Below are positions 12,234 to 21,969 of a stretch of 64,000 bases of DNA, piece after piece. Made by a program: the position numbers and the translations under genes. Below the pieces are notes generated by a model, which saw only the letters and a list, made by a program, of their open reading frames with translations, searched no databases and was not told the DNA's origin. This stretch comes from Pseudomonadota bacterium (GTDB lineage: Bacteria > Pseudomonadota > Gammaproteobacteria > Xanthomonadales > Xanthomonadaceae): positions 248,001 to 312,000 of the forward strand of contig JAKACT010000002.1 of NCBI GenBank assembly GCA_021821195.1, read 5' to 3'. Each line of letters starts with the position of its first letter. Position 1 is the stretch's first letter.

Positions 12234-12276
12234 CCCTCGGGTCGGATCGTGCGTCCGGCGCTTGCGCCGGAACCGA

Positions 12277-12786
12277 ATGACGTTGCCAGCGATGCCCCAA
12301 ACGCCGGCGTCCATGCAGGATGCCGGCGTTGTCGCGTTTGCGCGCCGCAAGGCCGCCGGATTCCCGCCTGCCGCGCGGGTCCGCGCCAAGGCCGAGTTCG
12401 GCCGCGTGTTCGATGGCGGCCGGCGCACTGCCGAACCGCGCCTGGCCTTGCACTGGCTAGCCGATGCGGCAGCGCCGCGGTTGGGTTTGGCGGTCTCGCG
12501 CAAGGTTGATCCCAATGCGGTCGGACGCAACCGCATCAAGCGCGCCCTGCGCGAATGTTTCCGCCGGCTGCGCCCGCAGTTGCAGGGTGGCGCTTACGTC
12601 GTGGTTGCCCGCAGTGGCGCCGCGCGGGCCGACAACCGCAGCCTGCAAGCGGCGTTCGAACAGTTGCTGACGCGCGCCGGCGCGTTGCCCCTGCCGGCCG
12701 TGGCCGGCACAATGCCGCCCGCCGATTCCCCGGCTCCTCCCGATGTGGCCGCGCCGCAAGCGCGCCCCGAGACCCCTGCCCAATGA
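12277..12786 (+). CDS. rnpA: Ribonuclease P protein component
   Basis: The basic protein cofactor of RNase P, which with the M1 RNA trims tRNA 5' leaders. The family core AKAEFGRVFDGGRR, LGLAVSRKVDPNAVGRNRIK and RALRECFRRLRPQL is present. The start is uncertain: ATG codons at 12277, 12292 and 12313 share the frame and none has a strong ribosome site. After the conserved domain there is a Pro/Ala-rich tail of about 35 residues not usual for RnpA, and its last codons overlap the yidC start (ATGA). The small yidD gene normally found between rnpA and yidC is absent. Confidence 0.92.
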   Translation: MTLPAMPQTPASMQDAGVVAFARRKAAGFPPAARVRAKAEFGRVFDGGRRTAEPRLALHWLADAAAPRLGLAVSRKVDPNAVGRNRIKRALRECFRRLRPQLQGGAYVVVARSGAARADNRSLQAAFEQLLTRAGALPLPAVAGTMPPADSPAPPDVAAPQARPETPAQ

Positions 12787-14420
12787 ACCAGATCCGTACG
12801 TTCCTGCTGATTGCCTGGCTGATGGTGGCGTTCCTGCTGTGGCAGGAGTGGGGTAAGGAAAAAGTCGCCGCTGCGCAGCCTACCGCGGCGGTTCCCGCGG
12901 CAGCGCAGGGGGAAGTGCCGGCGGCCGTCGCCACCCCGCTGGCGGCGCCTGCCGCTGGCGCCATCGCGCAGGCCAGTGCCGTTGCCACGGCGCCGACCCT
13001 GCGCTTGCGCAACGACGTGCTGGCGCTGGAATTGAACGGCCGCGACGTCACCCGCGCGGAGCTGCTCCGCTATCCGCAAACCCGCGCCGCCGGCAGTCCG
13101 CCGGTGGTGCTGTTCGATACCGACCCGGCCCGCTTCTTCGCCGCCGAAGCCTTCTGGCGCGGCACCGACGGGACGGAACTGGCGCTGCAGCCGCAGGGCG
13201 AGGCGCGCGAGATGGCGCTGGCCGATGGCGCCGCCGAGGTGCAGGCGCGCTTCGTCGCTACCGCCGCCAACGGCATGCAGCTGCAGCGCACCTACACGCT
13301 GGCACGCGGCAGCTACGCGCTGCGGGTGCGCGATGAATTGGTCAACACCGGCAACACGGCCTGGACCGGCGACATCGAGCGCCGGCTGGAGCGCGTGCCG
13401 CCGGCGGTCAAGACCGGCTTCACCAACCCGGAATCGTTCAGCCTCAACGGTGCCGCCTGGTACAGCCCGGAAGACAAGTACAAGAAGCGCAAGTATCCGA
13501 ACTTCGTCGAGGACGGCCCGCTCAACCAGCAGGTCACCGGCGGCTGGGTCGCGCTGTCGCAGCATTATTTCCTTGGCGCGTGGGTGCCGCAGAAGGACCA
13601 GGCCGCGCTCTACTCGCTGGCCGAGAAGGGCCATCTCTACAGCATCGCCGCGCGCGGGCCGCGGGTGACCCTGGCCCCGGGCCAGCGCTTCCACAGCGAA
13701 GCCACCCTGTGGGTCGGCCCCAAGCTGGCCGGCAAGCTCGACGCCACCGCGCCCGGCCTGGGCCTGGCGATGGACTACGGCATCTTCACCGTGCTGTCCA
13801 AGCCGATCCATTGGCTGCTGACCCAGCTGCACAAGCTCACCCACAACTGGGGCTGGGCGATCGTGCTGCTGGTGGTGCTGATCAAGCTGGCGCTGTATCC
13901 GCTGTCGGCGGCGCAGTACAAGTCGATGGCGAAGATGCGCAAGTTCCAGCCGCGGATCGCCCAGCTCAAGGAGCGCTACGGCGACGACAAGCAGAAGTTC
14001 CAGATGGCGATGCTGGACCTGTACAAGAAGGAGAAGATCAACCCGGCCGGCGGCTGCCTGCCGATCTTCATCCAGATGCCGGTGTTCCTGGCCCTGTACT
14101 ACGTGCTGCTGGAGGCGGTTGAGCTGCGGCAGGCGCCGTGGATCATCGGCTGGGTCAGCGACCTGACCGCGCGCGATCCGTTCTTCATCCTGCCCGTCCT
14201 CAACGCCGTGGTGATGTTCCTTACCCAGCGGATGTCGCCGATGGTGGGGATGGACCCGATGCAGCAGAAGATGATGCAGATGATGCCGCTAGTGATGGCG
14301 GTGATGTTTGCCTTCTTCCCGGCCGGCCTGGTCCTGTACTGGGTGACCAACGGCGCGCTGGGCATGGCGCAGCAGTGGTGGAACATGAAGCGCTTTGCCG
14401 AGGAACCGGCGAAGGCTTGA
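12783..14420 (+). CDS. yidC: Membrane protein insertase YidC
   Basis: A 545-residue YidC of the gram-negative type, which inserts and folds inner-membrane proteins alone or with SecYEG. It has an N-terminal helix (IRTFLLIAWLMVAFLLW), a low-complexity Ala/Pro linker, the large periplasmic P1 domain, and the conserved C-terminal helices from about residue 350 (GWAIVLLVVLIKLALYPLSA, NPAGGCLPIFIQMPVFLALY, GLVLYWVTNGALGMAQQWW). It overlaps rnpA by 4 bases, so the two are translationally linked. Confidence 0.96.
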   Translation: MNQIRTFLLIAWLMVAFLLWQEWGKEKVAAAQPTAAVPAAAQGEVPAAVATPLAAPAAGAIAQASAVATAPTLRLRNDVLALELNGRDVTRAELLRYPQTRAAGSPPVVLFDTDPARFFAAEAFWRGTDGTELALQPQGEAREMALADGAAEVQARFVATAANGMQLQRTYTLARGSYALRVRDELVNTGNTAWTGDIERRLERVPPAVKTGFTNPESFSLNGAAWYSPEDKYKKRKYPNFVEDGPLNQQVTGGWVALSQHYFLGAWVPQKDQAALYSLAEKGHLYSIAARGPRVTLAPGQRFHSEATLWVGPKLAGKLDATAPGLGLAMDYGIFTVLSKPIHWLLTQLHKLTHNWGWAIVLLVVLIKLALYPLSAAQYKSMAKMRKFQPRIAQLKERYGDDKQKFQMAMLDLYKKEKINPAGGCLPIFIQMPVFLALYYVLLEAVELRQAPWIIGWVSDLTARDPFFILPVLNAVVMFLTQRMSPMVGMDPMQQKMMQMMPLVMAVMFAFFPAGLVLYWVTNGALGMAQQWWNMKRFAEEPAKA

Positions 14421-14482
14421 GGCCGCTTCCCGGTCGCGACGTTGCCTGGTGGCAGCGCGCGGCAGGCGATGTGCCGGAGTCG

Positions 14483-14590
14483 GTGCCCCACCGCGGGCCG
14501 ATGGCCGTGACACGCCGTGGATGCGTCCATGTAGGCTCCTCGGCGACATCCATGTCGCCGAGTCCTGGCCACCGGCCCGCGGTGCGGCAC
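14483..14590. repeat. Long palindromic intergenic element between yidC and mnmE
   Basis: The outer arms (14483-14500 and 14573-14590) are 18 bases with one mismatch: GTGCCCCACCGCGGGCCG and the complement of CGGCCCGCGGTGCGGCAC. A perfect inner hairpin (CTCGGCGACAT / ATGTCGCCGAG) sits inside. The gap has no gene. This resembles REP-like structured repeats of the Lysobacteraceae and could act as an mRNA end or a folded element. No U-tract follows, so it is not a classic terminator. Confidence 0.6.
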
Positions 14591-14630
14591 CTCGCCGTGT
14601 CGTGGCTGGCAATCTGCAATCATTCCCCCC

Positions 14631-15959
14631 ATGCCTGACACCGACACCATCGTTGCCATCGCCACCGCGCCCGGCGCGGGCGGCGTGGGCATCGTGCGGC
14701 TGTCCGGCGCGGATGCCCACGCCATCGGCGAGCGCATCTGTGGCCGCCGGCTGCGGGTGCGCAGGGCGCAATACGCCCGCTTCAGCGATGCCGACGGCGA
14801 TATCCTCGACGGCGGCATCGCCCTGTATTTCGCCGGCCCTGCCAGCTTCACCGGCGAGGACGTGGTGGAGCTGCAGGCGCATGGCGGCCCGGTGCTGCTG
14901 CGTGAGCTGGTGGCGCGCTGCGTGGCGCTAGGCGCGCGCCAGGCCGGGCCGGGCGAGTTCAGCCAGCGCGCCTTCCTCAACGGCAAGCTGGATCTTGCGC
15001 AGGCCGAGGCCATTGCCGACCTGGTCGCGGCTGGCGACGCGCGCGCGGCGCGGGCGGCGCGGCGGTCGCTGGACGGCGTGTTTTCGCACCGCGTCGATGC
15101 GCTGATGGCGCAGCTGCTGGCGATCCGCGTGCACGTGGAAGCGGCGATCGACTTCGCCGACGAATCGCTGGAAACGCTGGGCGGCGCGGTTTTGTCCGCC
15201 CGGCTACAACAGGCGCGCGCTGCGCTGGCGCAGCTACGCGGCGACGCCGAACGCGGCCGCAAGCTGCGCGACGGCCTGCACGTGGTGCTGGTGGGCCCGC
15301 CCAACGCTGGCAAGAGCTCCCTGCTCAACGCGCTGGCCGGCAGCGACCGTGCCATCGTCACCGACATCGCCGGCACCACCCGCGACGTGCTGCAGGAAAC
15401 CATCCGCATCGACGGGGTCGAACTGACCCTGGTCGATACCGCCGGGCTGCGCCATGCCGACGACGCCATCGAGGCCGAAGGCATCCGCCGCGCCCGCGGC
15501 GAATTGGCGCGCGCCGACCTTGCGCTGGCGGTGCTGGACGCGCGCGATCCCGGGGCGGGGCGCGCCGCGCTCGACGCCGACCTGGCCGGGGTGGCGCAGG
15601 TGCTGTGGCTGCACAACAAGGCCGACCTGCTGGCGGCGCCACCGACGCTGGGCGACGACGCGCTGGCGGTGTCGGCGCGCACCGGCATGGGGCTGGCGGC
15701 GTTGCACCAGCGCCTGTTCGCGCTGGCCGGCGGTGGCGTGGGCGAGGGTGCGTTCTCGGCGCGCGCGCGCCATGTGCAGGCGCTGGCGCTGGCCGACGAC
15801 TGGTTGGCGCAGGCCGCGGCGGAACTCTCCAGCGAGCGGCTGGAGCTGGCCGCGGAAGCGCTGCTGCGCGCGCACGACGCGCTGGGTGGAATCGGCGGGC
15901 GGGTCGATGCGGATGGACTACTCGGTCACATTTTCACATCGTTCTGCATCGGCAAGTAA
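14631..15959 (+). CDS. mnmE: tRNA uridine-5-carboxymethylaminomethyl modification GTPase
   Basis: A 442-residue MnmE (TrmE) that, with MnmG, modifies U34 of certain tRNAs. It has the N-terminal folate-binding domain ([20 protein letters not shown]), a helical domain with an inserted G domain ([11 protein letters not shown] near residue 221, [17 protein letters not shown]), and the diagnostic C-terminal CIGK carrying the catalytic Cys. The length is normal. It ends the rightward origin-proximal block. Confidence 0.97.
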   Translation: MPDTDTIVAIATAPGAGGVGIVRLSGADAHAIGERICGRRLRVRRAQYARFSDADGDILDGGIALYFAGPASFTGEDVVELQAHGGPVLLRELVARCVALGARQAGPGEFSQRAFLNGKLDLAQAEAIADLVAAGDARAARAARRSLDGVFSHRVDALMAQLLAIRVHVEAAIDFADESLETLGGAVLSARLQQARAALAQLRGDAERGRKLRDGLHVVLVGPPNAGKSSLLNALAGSDRAIVTDIAGTTRDVLQETIRIDGVELTLVDTAGLRHADDAIEAEGIRRARGELARADLALAVLDARDPGAGRAALDADLAGVAQVLWLHNKADLLAAPPTLGDDALAVSARTGMGLAALHQRLFALAGGGVGEGAFSARARHVQALALADDWLAQAAAELSSERLELAAEALLRAHDALGGIGGRVDADGLLGHIFTSFCIGK

Positions 15960-16037
15960 GCGGCTCCACTTGACAATGTAAGCCCGGATGCCGCGTGCTA
16001 CGCTGGAAAACGCTTTTGCATCAACAGGGGAAACGGG

Positions 16038-17063
16038 ATGAGTGCAAACAACAAGATGCGCAAGGGGTGGGTGCCGGTGGCACTGACCGTTGCCGTGGCC
16101 TGTGCGCTGACGGCATGCAAGAAGGACGAACAGCCGGCTGCGGGGACACAGGCGGCGCAACAGGCGGCGCCCGCGCCCACGCCGGAATCGGTGGTGGCGG
16201 CGTCGGTGTCGGCGATGGGGGTCGACCAGCTGCGCGATGCGGCCAACACCGCCTACAACGACAACCGGCTGTACGCGCCGGCCGGCAACAACGCGATGGA
16301 GTACTACCTCGCCCTGCGCGACAAGCAGCCTGGCGACGCCGGTGCGTCCAGCGCGCTCAGCGACCTGCTGCCGTTGGCGGTGATCGCCACCGAGCAAGGC
16401 ATCGCCCGCGCGGATTTCGACGAAGCCAAGCGCCTGCTGGCGCTGATCGGCAAGGCCGATGCCCACCATCCGGCGCTGGAGCGGCTGAAGGCGAGCATCG
16501 GCAGCAACGAGGCCAAGGCCCAGCAGCAGTCCGAAGCGCAGAAGCTGAGCGTGGAAGAAGAAGCCAAGCGCCGCGAAGAGCTGGCGCGCAAGCGCGAAGA
16601 AGACCAGAAGAAGCTGCAGGAACAACAGCGCCAGCAACAGGCGGCGGCCGACCAGCAGCGCCAGCAGCAGGCAGCGGCAGACGCGGAGGCCGAGCGCCAG
16701 CGTCAGGCCGCCGCCGCCGCGGAACAGCAGCGCCAGCAGCAGGCGGCAGCGCAGCAGGCGCAGCCGACCGCCCCGCCCCGCCCGCGTCCGGCCGCGGCAG
16801 CGACTGAACTACGCGCGATCAGCCAGCCCGGGCCGAAGTACCCGCCGGCGGCGCAGCGTGCCGGCGCCACCGGCACGGTGCAGGTGGAGTTCACCGTGGG
16901 CACTGATGGGAGCATCACCAACGCACGCGTGGTGTCTTCCGACGGCACCCGCCAGTTCCAGCGCGAGTTCGAGCGCGAAGCGCTGAATGCGGTCAAGCGT
17001 TGGCGCTTCCAGCCGATTGGCCAGGCCACCACCAGCCGCCGTACGATTTCGTTCGAGCAGTAA
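16038..17063 (+). CDS. Lipoprotein with coiled coil and C-terminal TonB domain
   Basis: A 341-residue protein. It starts with a lipoprotein signal (VACALTAC, Cys27, followed by KKDEQ), then a helical region, a Gln/Glu/Lys-rich coiled coil (about residues 165-240), a short Pro-rich stretch, and a TonB-type C-terminal domain (PGPKYPPAAQRAGATGTVQV ... AVKRWRFQPI) to residue 341. The layout recalls TolA and TonB, but a lipobox replaces the usual membrane helix. It may link the envelope to TonB-dependent receptors or act structurally. A GGGAAACGGG ribosome site precedes the ATG. The function is inferred only from the domains. Confidence 0.75.
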   Translation: MSANNKMRKGWVPVALTVAVACALTACKKDEQPAAGTQAAQQAAPAPTPESVVAASVSAMGVDQLRDAANTAYNDNRLYAPAGNNAMEYYLALRDKQPGDAGASSALSDLLPLAVIATEQGIARADFDEAKRLLALIGKADAHHPALERLKASIGSNEAKAQQQSEAQKLSVEEEAKRREELARKREEDQKKLQEQQRQQQAAADQQRQQQAAADAEAERQRQAAAAAEQQRQQQAAAQQAQPTAPPRPRPAAAATELRAISQPGPKYPPAAQRAGATGTVQVEFTVGTDGSITNARVVSSDGTRQFQREFEREALNAVKRWRFQPIGQATTSRRTISFEQ

Positions 17064-17084
17064 GCGGCGCGGATCGAGTGGCAA

Positions 17085-17114
17085 CAAGAAGCCCGGCATC
17101 TGCCGGGCTTCTTG
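17085..17114. terminator. Bidirectional hairpin terminator
   Basis: A perfect 14-bp inverted repeat (CAAGAAGCCCGGCA / TGCCGGGCTTCTTG) with two bases between the arms, placed between the convergent TonB-domain gene and the ABC permease. It is GC-rich with short T-containing flanks (TTGTTTG), suitable for both directions. Confidence 0.8.
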
Positions 17115-17138
17115 TTTGCGCGGGAACGGGCGGATCGA

Positions 17139-18328
17139 TCAGGCCGAGATCGCCAGCTTCTCCTGCCGGTAGCGCCATACCGCCAGCGCCCACAGCGCCG
17201 CGGCCAGCGCCAGCGAGCTGGCCAGGTACAGGCCCCACTGCTCCATCGACGCCGCTTCGCCGCGGGTGATCTTCTGGATCAGCTGGTTCTGCGACAGGAA
17301 CGGCACCGCGTACTGCCACGCCGCGGTGTCTTTCAGCGGGTAGGCCATCAAGCCATAGGCCGGCAGCATCGGCAGCATCATCAGCCACATGATGTGGCTC
17401 TGCGCTTCCTTCATGCTCTTCGCGCCGGCAGCCAGCGCGGTGATCAGCGCGGTGCCGATCAACACCAGCGGCAGCAGGGTCAGCAGCAGCTTGCCCATGG
17501 CCAGGAAGCTGACGTCCATCTGCTTGGCCATGCCGCTGGCCAAGGTGGCGCTGATCTTGAACGAGACCAGGATCAGCAGCATCGAGGCCAGCCCCAGCAT
17601 CGTCGCCGCCAGCATCTTGCCGCCCACCAGCGCCGCGCGCGAAGCCGGGGTGGCCAGCAGCGGTTCCAGCGACTGCCGTTCGCGTTCGCCGGCGGTGGTG
17701 TCCATGGCCAGGTGCGCGCCGCCGATGAAGGCGAAGATGGTCAGCAGCAGCGGCAGCAGGATCGACATGAACTGGCTGTTCTTGGCTTCCGGCGTGGCCA
17801 TGTCGCGGGTGCCCACGTGCAGTGGCGTGGCGATGCCCGGGTTGATGCCACGGATCAGCAGGCGCATCGCGCCCACGCCGTTGCCGTAGCCCTCCAGCAC
17901 CTTGTTCACCCGCGCCACCTTCACGTCGCCGTTGCGGCGGGTGGTGTCGGTGATGATGTCGATCTTGGCGGGCTTGCCGGCGTGCCAGTCCTTGGCGAAA
18001 TCGGCATCGATCGCCAACGCCAGGTCTTCCTGTTGGGCGCGCACGCGCGCTTCGATGTCGGCCGGCGCCGGCTTGGCTTCGATGCCGTAGCTGGCAAGGA
18101 ACTTGATCAGGTTGGGCGCGCGTTCCATGCCCACGACCGGCACGCTGAGGGTCTTCTCCAGCTGGGTTTCGGCGCGCATCTGGGTGAGCTTGCCGATGCC
18201 GAGGAAGATCAGCGGGTACAGCAGCGGAGCCACCAGCAGCGACAGCATGAAGGTGCGGCGGTCGCGGAAGAAGTCCAGCCATTCCTTGCGCATCACCGTC
18301 AGCATGGCGGTGGTGAACGACGTCTTGT

Positions 18329-18332
<4 letters not shown>
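17139..18332 (-). CDS. ABC-2 type exporter permease, NatB-like
   Basis: A 397-residue membrane protein. A membrane helix near the N-terminus (about residues 25-45) follows MRKEWLDFFRDRRTFMLSLL, then comes a large extracytoplasmic domain of about 150 residues, then five or so helices (LLPLLLTIFAFIGGAHLAMD, GLASMLLILVSFKISATLA, LLLTLLPLVLIGTALITALA). This is the NatB/ABC-2 export arrangement. Its ATPase partner overlaps it by 4 bases upstream. The substrate is unknown; NatAB in Bacillus exports sodium, but this cannot be assumed here. Confidence 0.85.
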
Positions 18333-19084
<752 letters not shown>

Positions 19085-19109
19085 TGCAAGCGTCCTGTTG
19101 GAGGGTGGC

Positions 19110-20663
19110 TTACGGCTGCGCGCCGTTGAAGCTGATGAAGGGCGAGGGATACGCCAGCGTGTCCAGGCATTTGCCGTCCAGCGCCTTGGCATCGGCCTTC
19201 TCGATGAACTGGGTGAACAGCTTGGGCATGCAGCCGGCGCCAAGCACGCCGTGGCCGACGCCCTTGAGCACGAACAGGCGGCCGTTCGCCAGCGACTTCA
19301 CGATCTCCTCGCCGTAGCGCGGCGGCGTCACCGGGTCGAATTCGCCGGCCAGCACCAGCGCCGGCACCTTGGTGGCCAGCGGCTGGTTGAAATCGGCCGG
19401 GACGTCGCCCTTCGGCCAGGCCTTGCACATTGCCGCCATGCCGGCAGGCAGCAGGTTACCGAGCACGGTTTTGGCGTCTTCCTCGCGCACCACCATGCTG
19501 TCGGCGTCCTCGCTGCAGACCACCGACAGCTGCATGCCCATCGCCATCGCGTCCTTCAGGTCGCCGGTCATCATCCGCGCCAGCGCCATCAGGTTGCCGT
19601 AGCGTCCGGCGTTGGCTTCGTGGATCAGCTTGGGCAGCAACCCGCTGGCCAGCGGCATGTAGGCATACATGCGCACCAGCCCGGCCACGGTTTCCGCGCG
19701 CAGCGTGCCTTGCTTGGCTTCGCCGGTGCTGGCATCGCGGTACTGCACCTGCACCGGGTTGGCGCGCAGGGTCTCCAGCAGCACGTCGAGCTCGGCGCGC
19801 GGGTCGCCCAGCTTGTCCTTGCACGCCGGATCCTTGCTACACAGCGCGAATTGCAGGGCCAGCGCGTCGTCGAGGTTGCGGGCGAAGATGTTGCCCAGCC
19901 CCAGCGCGTTGGGTACCGGCGAGTCCAGCACGATGCTGCGGGTGCTGGCCGGGTGGCGCATCGCGTACTGCTGGGCAACGCGCGTGCCGTAGCTCACGCC
20001 GACCAGGTTGAGCTGCTGCGCGCCGATCGCTTGCCGCACTTCGTCGAGGTCGGCGACCGCATCGGTGGTGGTGTAATGGCGCAGGTCGGCCTTCTTCGAC
20101 AGTTCGGCCGCGCAGCTGGCGGCTTGCGCCTGCATCGCTTCGGGCGATGGATCGAAAGCGTCGTCGTCGCCGTCCGGCGCCTTGCAGGACAGCAGGTTGG
20201 ATTTGCCGGTGCCGCGCTGGTCGACGAGGATCACGTCGCGTTGTTTGCGCACTTCTTTGAACACCGGGTCCATGCCGGGGAAGGTTTCGACCGCCGACTG
20301 GCCGGGGCCGCCGGCGAGGAAGAACACCGGGTCGGGCATGCGATCGCCCTTGCCGGTGGCCTGCAGCCAGGCGATGTTGAGCGCGATCTTGCGGCCTTCC
20401 GGCTTGGCGCGGTCTTCCGGCACCGCATGGGTGGCGCACATCGCTTCCAGGCTGTCCTTGGCCATCGGCGAACTGAGGCTGCACGGGGTGAAGGCGATCT
20501 TGCCCAGCATCACCGGCTGGATCGGTGCGACCGGCGCGGCGGCCTTGTCTGCCGCGGCCGACGAATAGCCATCGACCCCGGGCTTCTGGTTCAACGCCTT
20601 GTAGCCGAAGAGCGCGGCGGCCACCGCGACGGCAAGGATCAATCTGGTCTTGCGGGAGTTCAT
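19110..20663 (-). CDS. Secreted alpha/beta hydrolase, TAP/prolyl aminopeptidase-like (S33)
   Basis: A 517-residue protein with an N-terminal signal or anchor (LILAVAVAAALFGY). Motifs are FFLAGGPGQSA (oxyanion region), VILVDQRGTGKS, the nucleophile elbow GVSYGT (Ser about 224), and late catalytic Asp and His in AGEFDPVTPP and GVGHGVLGAGC. This is the layout of tripeptidyl-aminopeptidase-like S33 hydrolases with an added C-terminal TAP domain. It is probably periplasmic and cleaves peptides or esters. It is encoded between an HTH regulator and an ABC exporter, which suggests a joint role in handling a small peptide or drug-like compound; this is inference. Confidence 0.8.
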   Translation of the reverse strand: MNSRKTRLILAVAVAAALFGYKALNQKPGVDGYSSAAADKAAAPVAPIQPVMLGKIAFTPCSLSSPMAKDSLEAMCATHAVPEDRAKPEGRKIALNIAWLQATGKGDRMPDPVFFLAGGPGQSAVETFPGMDPVFKEVRKQRDVILVDQRGTGKSNLLSCKAPDGDDDAFDPSPEAMQAQAASCAAELSKKADLRHYTTTDAVADLDEVRQAIGAQQLNLVGVSYGTRVAQQYAMRHPASTRSIVLDSPVPNALGLGNIFARNLDDALALQFALCSKDPACKDKLGDPRAELDVLLETLRANPVQVQYRDASTGEAKQGTLRAETVAGLVRMYAYMPLASGLLPKLIHEANAGRYGNLMALARMMTGDLKDAMAMGMQLSVVCSEDADSMVVREEDAKTVLGNLLPAGMAAMCKAWPKGDVPADFNQPLATKVPALVLAGEFDPVTPPRYGEEIVKSLANGRLFVLKGVGHGVLGAGCMPKLFTQFIEKADAKALDGKCLDTLAYPSPFISFNGAQP

Positions 20664-20708
20664 CGGGACAACCCCTTTGGGTGCTTGCAGGTGGAAAAGC
20701 GGAAGGAC

Positions 20709-20906
20709 TCAGGTTTCATCGGGCAGGAACACGTCTTCGATCCGGCAGCCGAACAGGCGGGCGATGCGGAAGGCCAGCGGCAGCGACGGGTCGTACTTCC
20801 CCGTCTCCAGCGCATTGACGGTCTGCCGGGACACGTCCAGCCGCAGCGCCAGCTCGCCCTGCGACAGGCCCTCGCGTTCGCGCAGCTCGCGCAGGCGGTT
20901 GTTCAC
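20709..20906 (-). CDS. Small XRE-type HTH transcriptional regulator
   Basis: A 65-residue protein (GTG start) that consists of a single Cro/CI-type helix-turn-helix: RLRELREREGLSQGELALRL followed by DVSRQTVNALETGKYDP, with a LFGCRIEDVF tail. This is the COG1476 type, often paired with a membrane protein of a few helices. Its start overlaps the stop of the membrane gene upstream (GTGA). It is the natural candidate to bind the two identical operators in front of this operon (21683-21745). Confidence 0.88.
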   Translation of the reverse strand: MNNRLRELREREGLSQGELALRLDVSRQTVNALETGKYDPSLPLAFRIARLFGCRIEDVFLPDET

Positions 20907-21499
20907 AGGTAGCGCCGGGTGAACACGTATTTGGCGATGCCGTAGAACAGCATCAGCAGCGGGAACACCCACACCATCACCGCGGCCGCATCGAAGTGCA
21001 GCACCTTGGCTTTTTCCAGCAGGCCGCCGGCGAAGTACAGCACCGACACCAGCAGGCTGGCGGCACCGATGGCTTCGGTTTCGATCCGCCGCTGCAGCTC
21101 GTCGATCTCGCGCAGGTAGCGCAACGCGGCGCGCATCAGCAGCACGATGGCCAGCGCCGGGGTGATGGCGACGACCGCACGCAGCGGCACCGAATCGATG
21201 CCGCGCTTGATCCACCAGATCGAGGCGAACAGCGCCAGCGAGTAGAAGATCATGATCGGCCAAAGCGCCTTGATGTAGCGCTTGCCGGCCGGCTGCGCAT
21301 ACATCTCGTCGCAGTGCTCGCGCCACCAGCGCGGCACCAGCAGGAACAGCAGCGCGCCGACCAGATAGCCGGTGCCGATGCCCAGCCAAGTCTGCACCGC
21401 ATCCTCCGGCCAATGCAGCAGCCACCGGCCGGCGGCTGCCAGCAGCAGGCAGCCCACGGCGATGGCGCCGAACCCCAGCATCCAGCGGCGCAGGGTCAC
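20903..21499 (-). CDS. Polytopic membrane protein of unknown function
   Basis: A 198-residue protein with about five membrane helices: near residues 7-24 (GAIAVGCLLLAAAGRW), 37-55, 75-95, 103-120, and a late pair (LLVSVLYFAGGLLEKAK, VMVWVFPLLMLFYGIAKYVF). The frame extends upstream to 21688, but the GTG at 21499 (VTLRRWMLGF) is chosen: before it the translation is Arg-rich and overlaps the preceding small gene. The GTG overlaps that gene's stop (GTGA). Small membrane partners of this kind often accompany COG1476 regulators. No enzyme motif is visible. Confidence 0.75.
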   Translation of the reverse strand: MTLRRWMLGFGAIAVGCLLLAAAGRWLLHWPEDAVQTWLGIGTGYLVGALLFLLVPRWWREHCDEMYAQPAGKRYIKALWPIMIFYSLALFASIWWIKRGIDSVPLRAVVAITPALAIVLLMRAALRYLREIDELQRRIETEAIGAASLLVSVLYFAGGLLEKAKVLHFDAAAVMVWVFPLLMLFYGIAKYVFTRRYL

Positions 21500-21669
21500 G
21501 GCTGGCCGTCCTTGCGGGCTTTGGCGAGGGCGGCGAACCCGAGGACGACGAACACCAGGCCCACGCCGAGGAAGGCGGTCTGTCCGCTGGCGGCGACGGC
21601 AAGGAAGGCCGCACCGATCCCCAGATAGCTGAGGCCAGCGCCCTTCAGGCGGTTGCGCGGTGTGACCAT
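21496..21669 (-). CDS. Small two-helix membrane protein
   Basis: A 57-residue protein, MVTPRNRLKGAGLSY then two hydrophobic helices (LGIGAAFLAVAA and AFLGVGLVFVVLGFAALA) and a KARKDGQP tail. It is the first gene of the operon. Its ATG lies 13 bases downstream of an operator, and its stop overlaps the next gene's GTG start. Function unknown. The tight coupling on both sides and the sensible hydropathy argue that it is real. Confidence 0.65.
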   Translation of the reverse strand: MVTPRNRLKGAGLSYLGIGAAFLAVAASGQTAFLGVGLVFVVLGFAALAKARKDGQP

Positions 21670-21682
21670 CGTGGAAATCCCA

Positions 21683-21745
21683 TGTCAAGCGAGCTTGACA
21701 GGGACGATACCGGCGTCACGAACTGATTGTCAAGGTTGCTTGACA
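21683..21745 (-). promoter_or_regulatory. Promoter framed by two identical operators
   Basis: Two perfect copies of TGTCAAG-N4-CTTGACA occur, at 21683-21700 and 21728-21745, with start-to-start spacing of 45 bases. On the minus strand the outer copy supplies a consensus -35 TTGACA (21733-21728), followed after 18 bases by TATCGT (21709-21704). The inner copy covers the predicted start near 21697. A protein bound to both would block RNA polymerase. The operon encodes one HTH regulator, so autorepression is the simplest reading. Confidence 0.75.
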
Positions 21746-21969
21746 GGCCTGGGCTCGCGACGCGCCAGACGCTCGATACATCGCAAACATGATGTGTTGT
21801 TTGTCACAAAATGTCGTGATAGCGTTGCAATAAAGCGGCAATTTATGACATTTCGCGTCACTTCCGCAGAGAGATTAATGACCATTGTCGAGGTGAAAGC
21901 CACAGGCTGATGGTCGGAAGTGGGCGATAACAAGAAACCGACCCGTTGCGAACGCGTGGACTGTGGCGA

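Noticed and set aside
15970-16003. TTGACA with TACGCT as a promoter for the gene at 16038
   Set aside because: The spacing is 22 bases, too long for sigma70; only the extended -10 TGCTACGCT might act.
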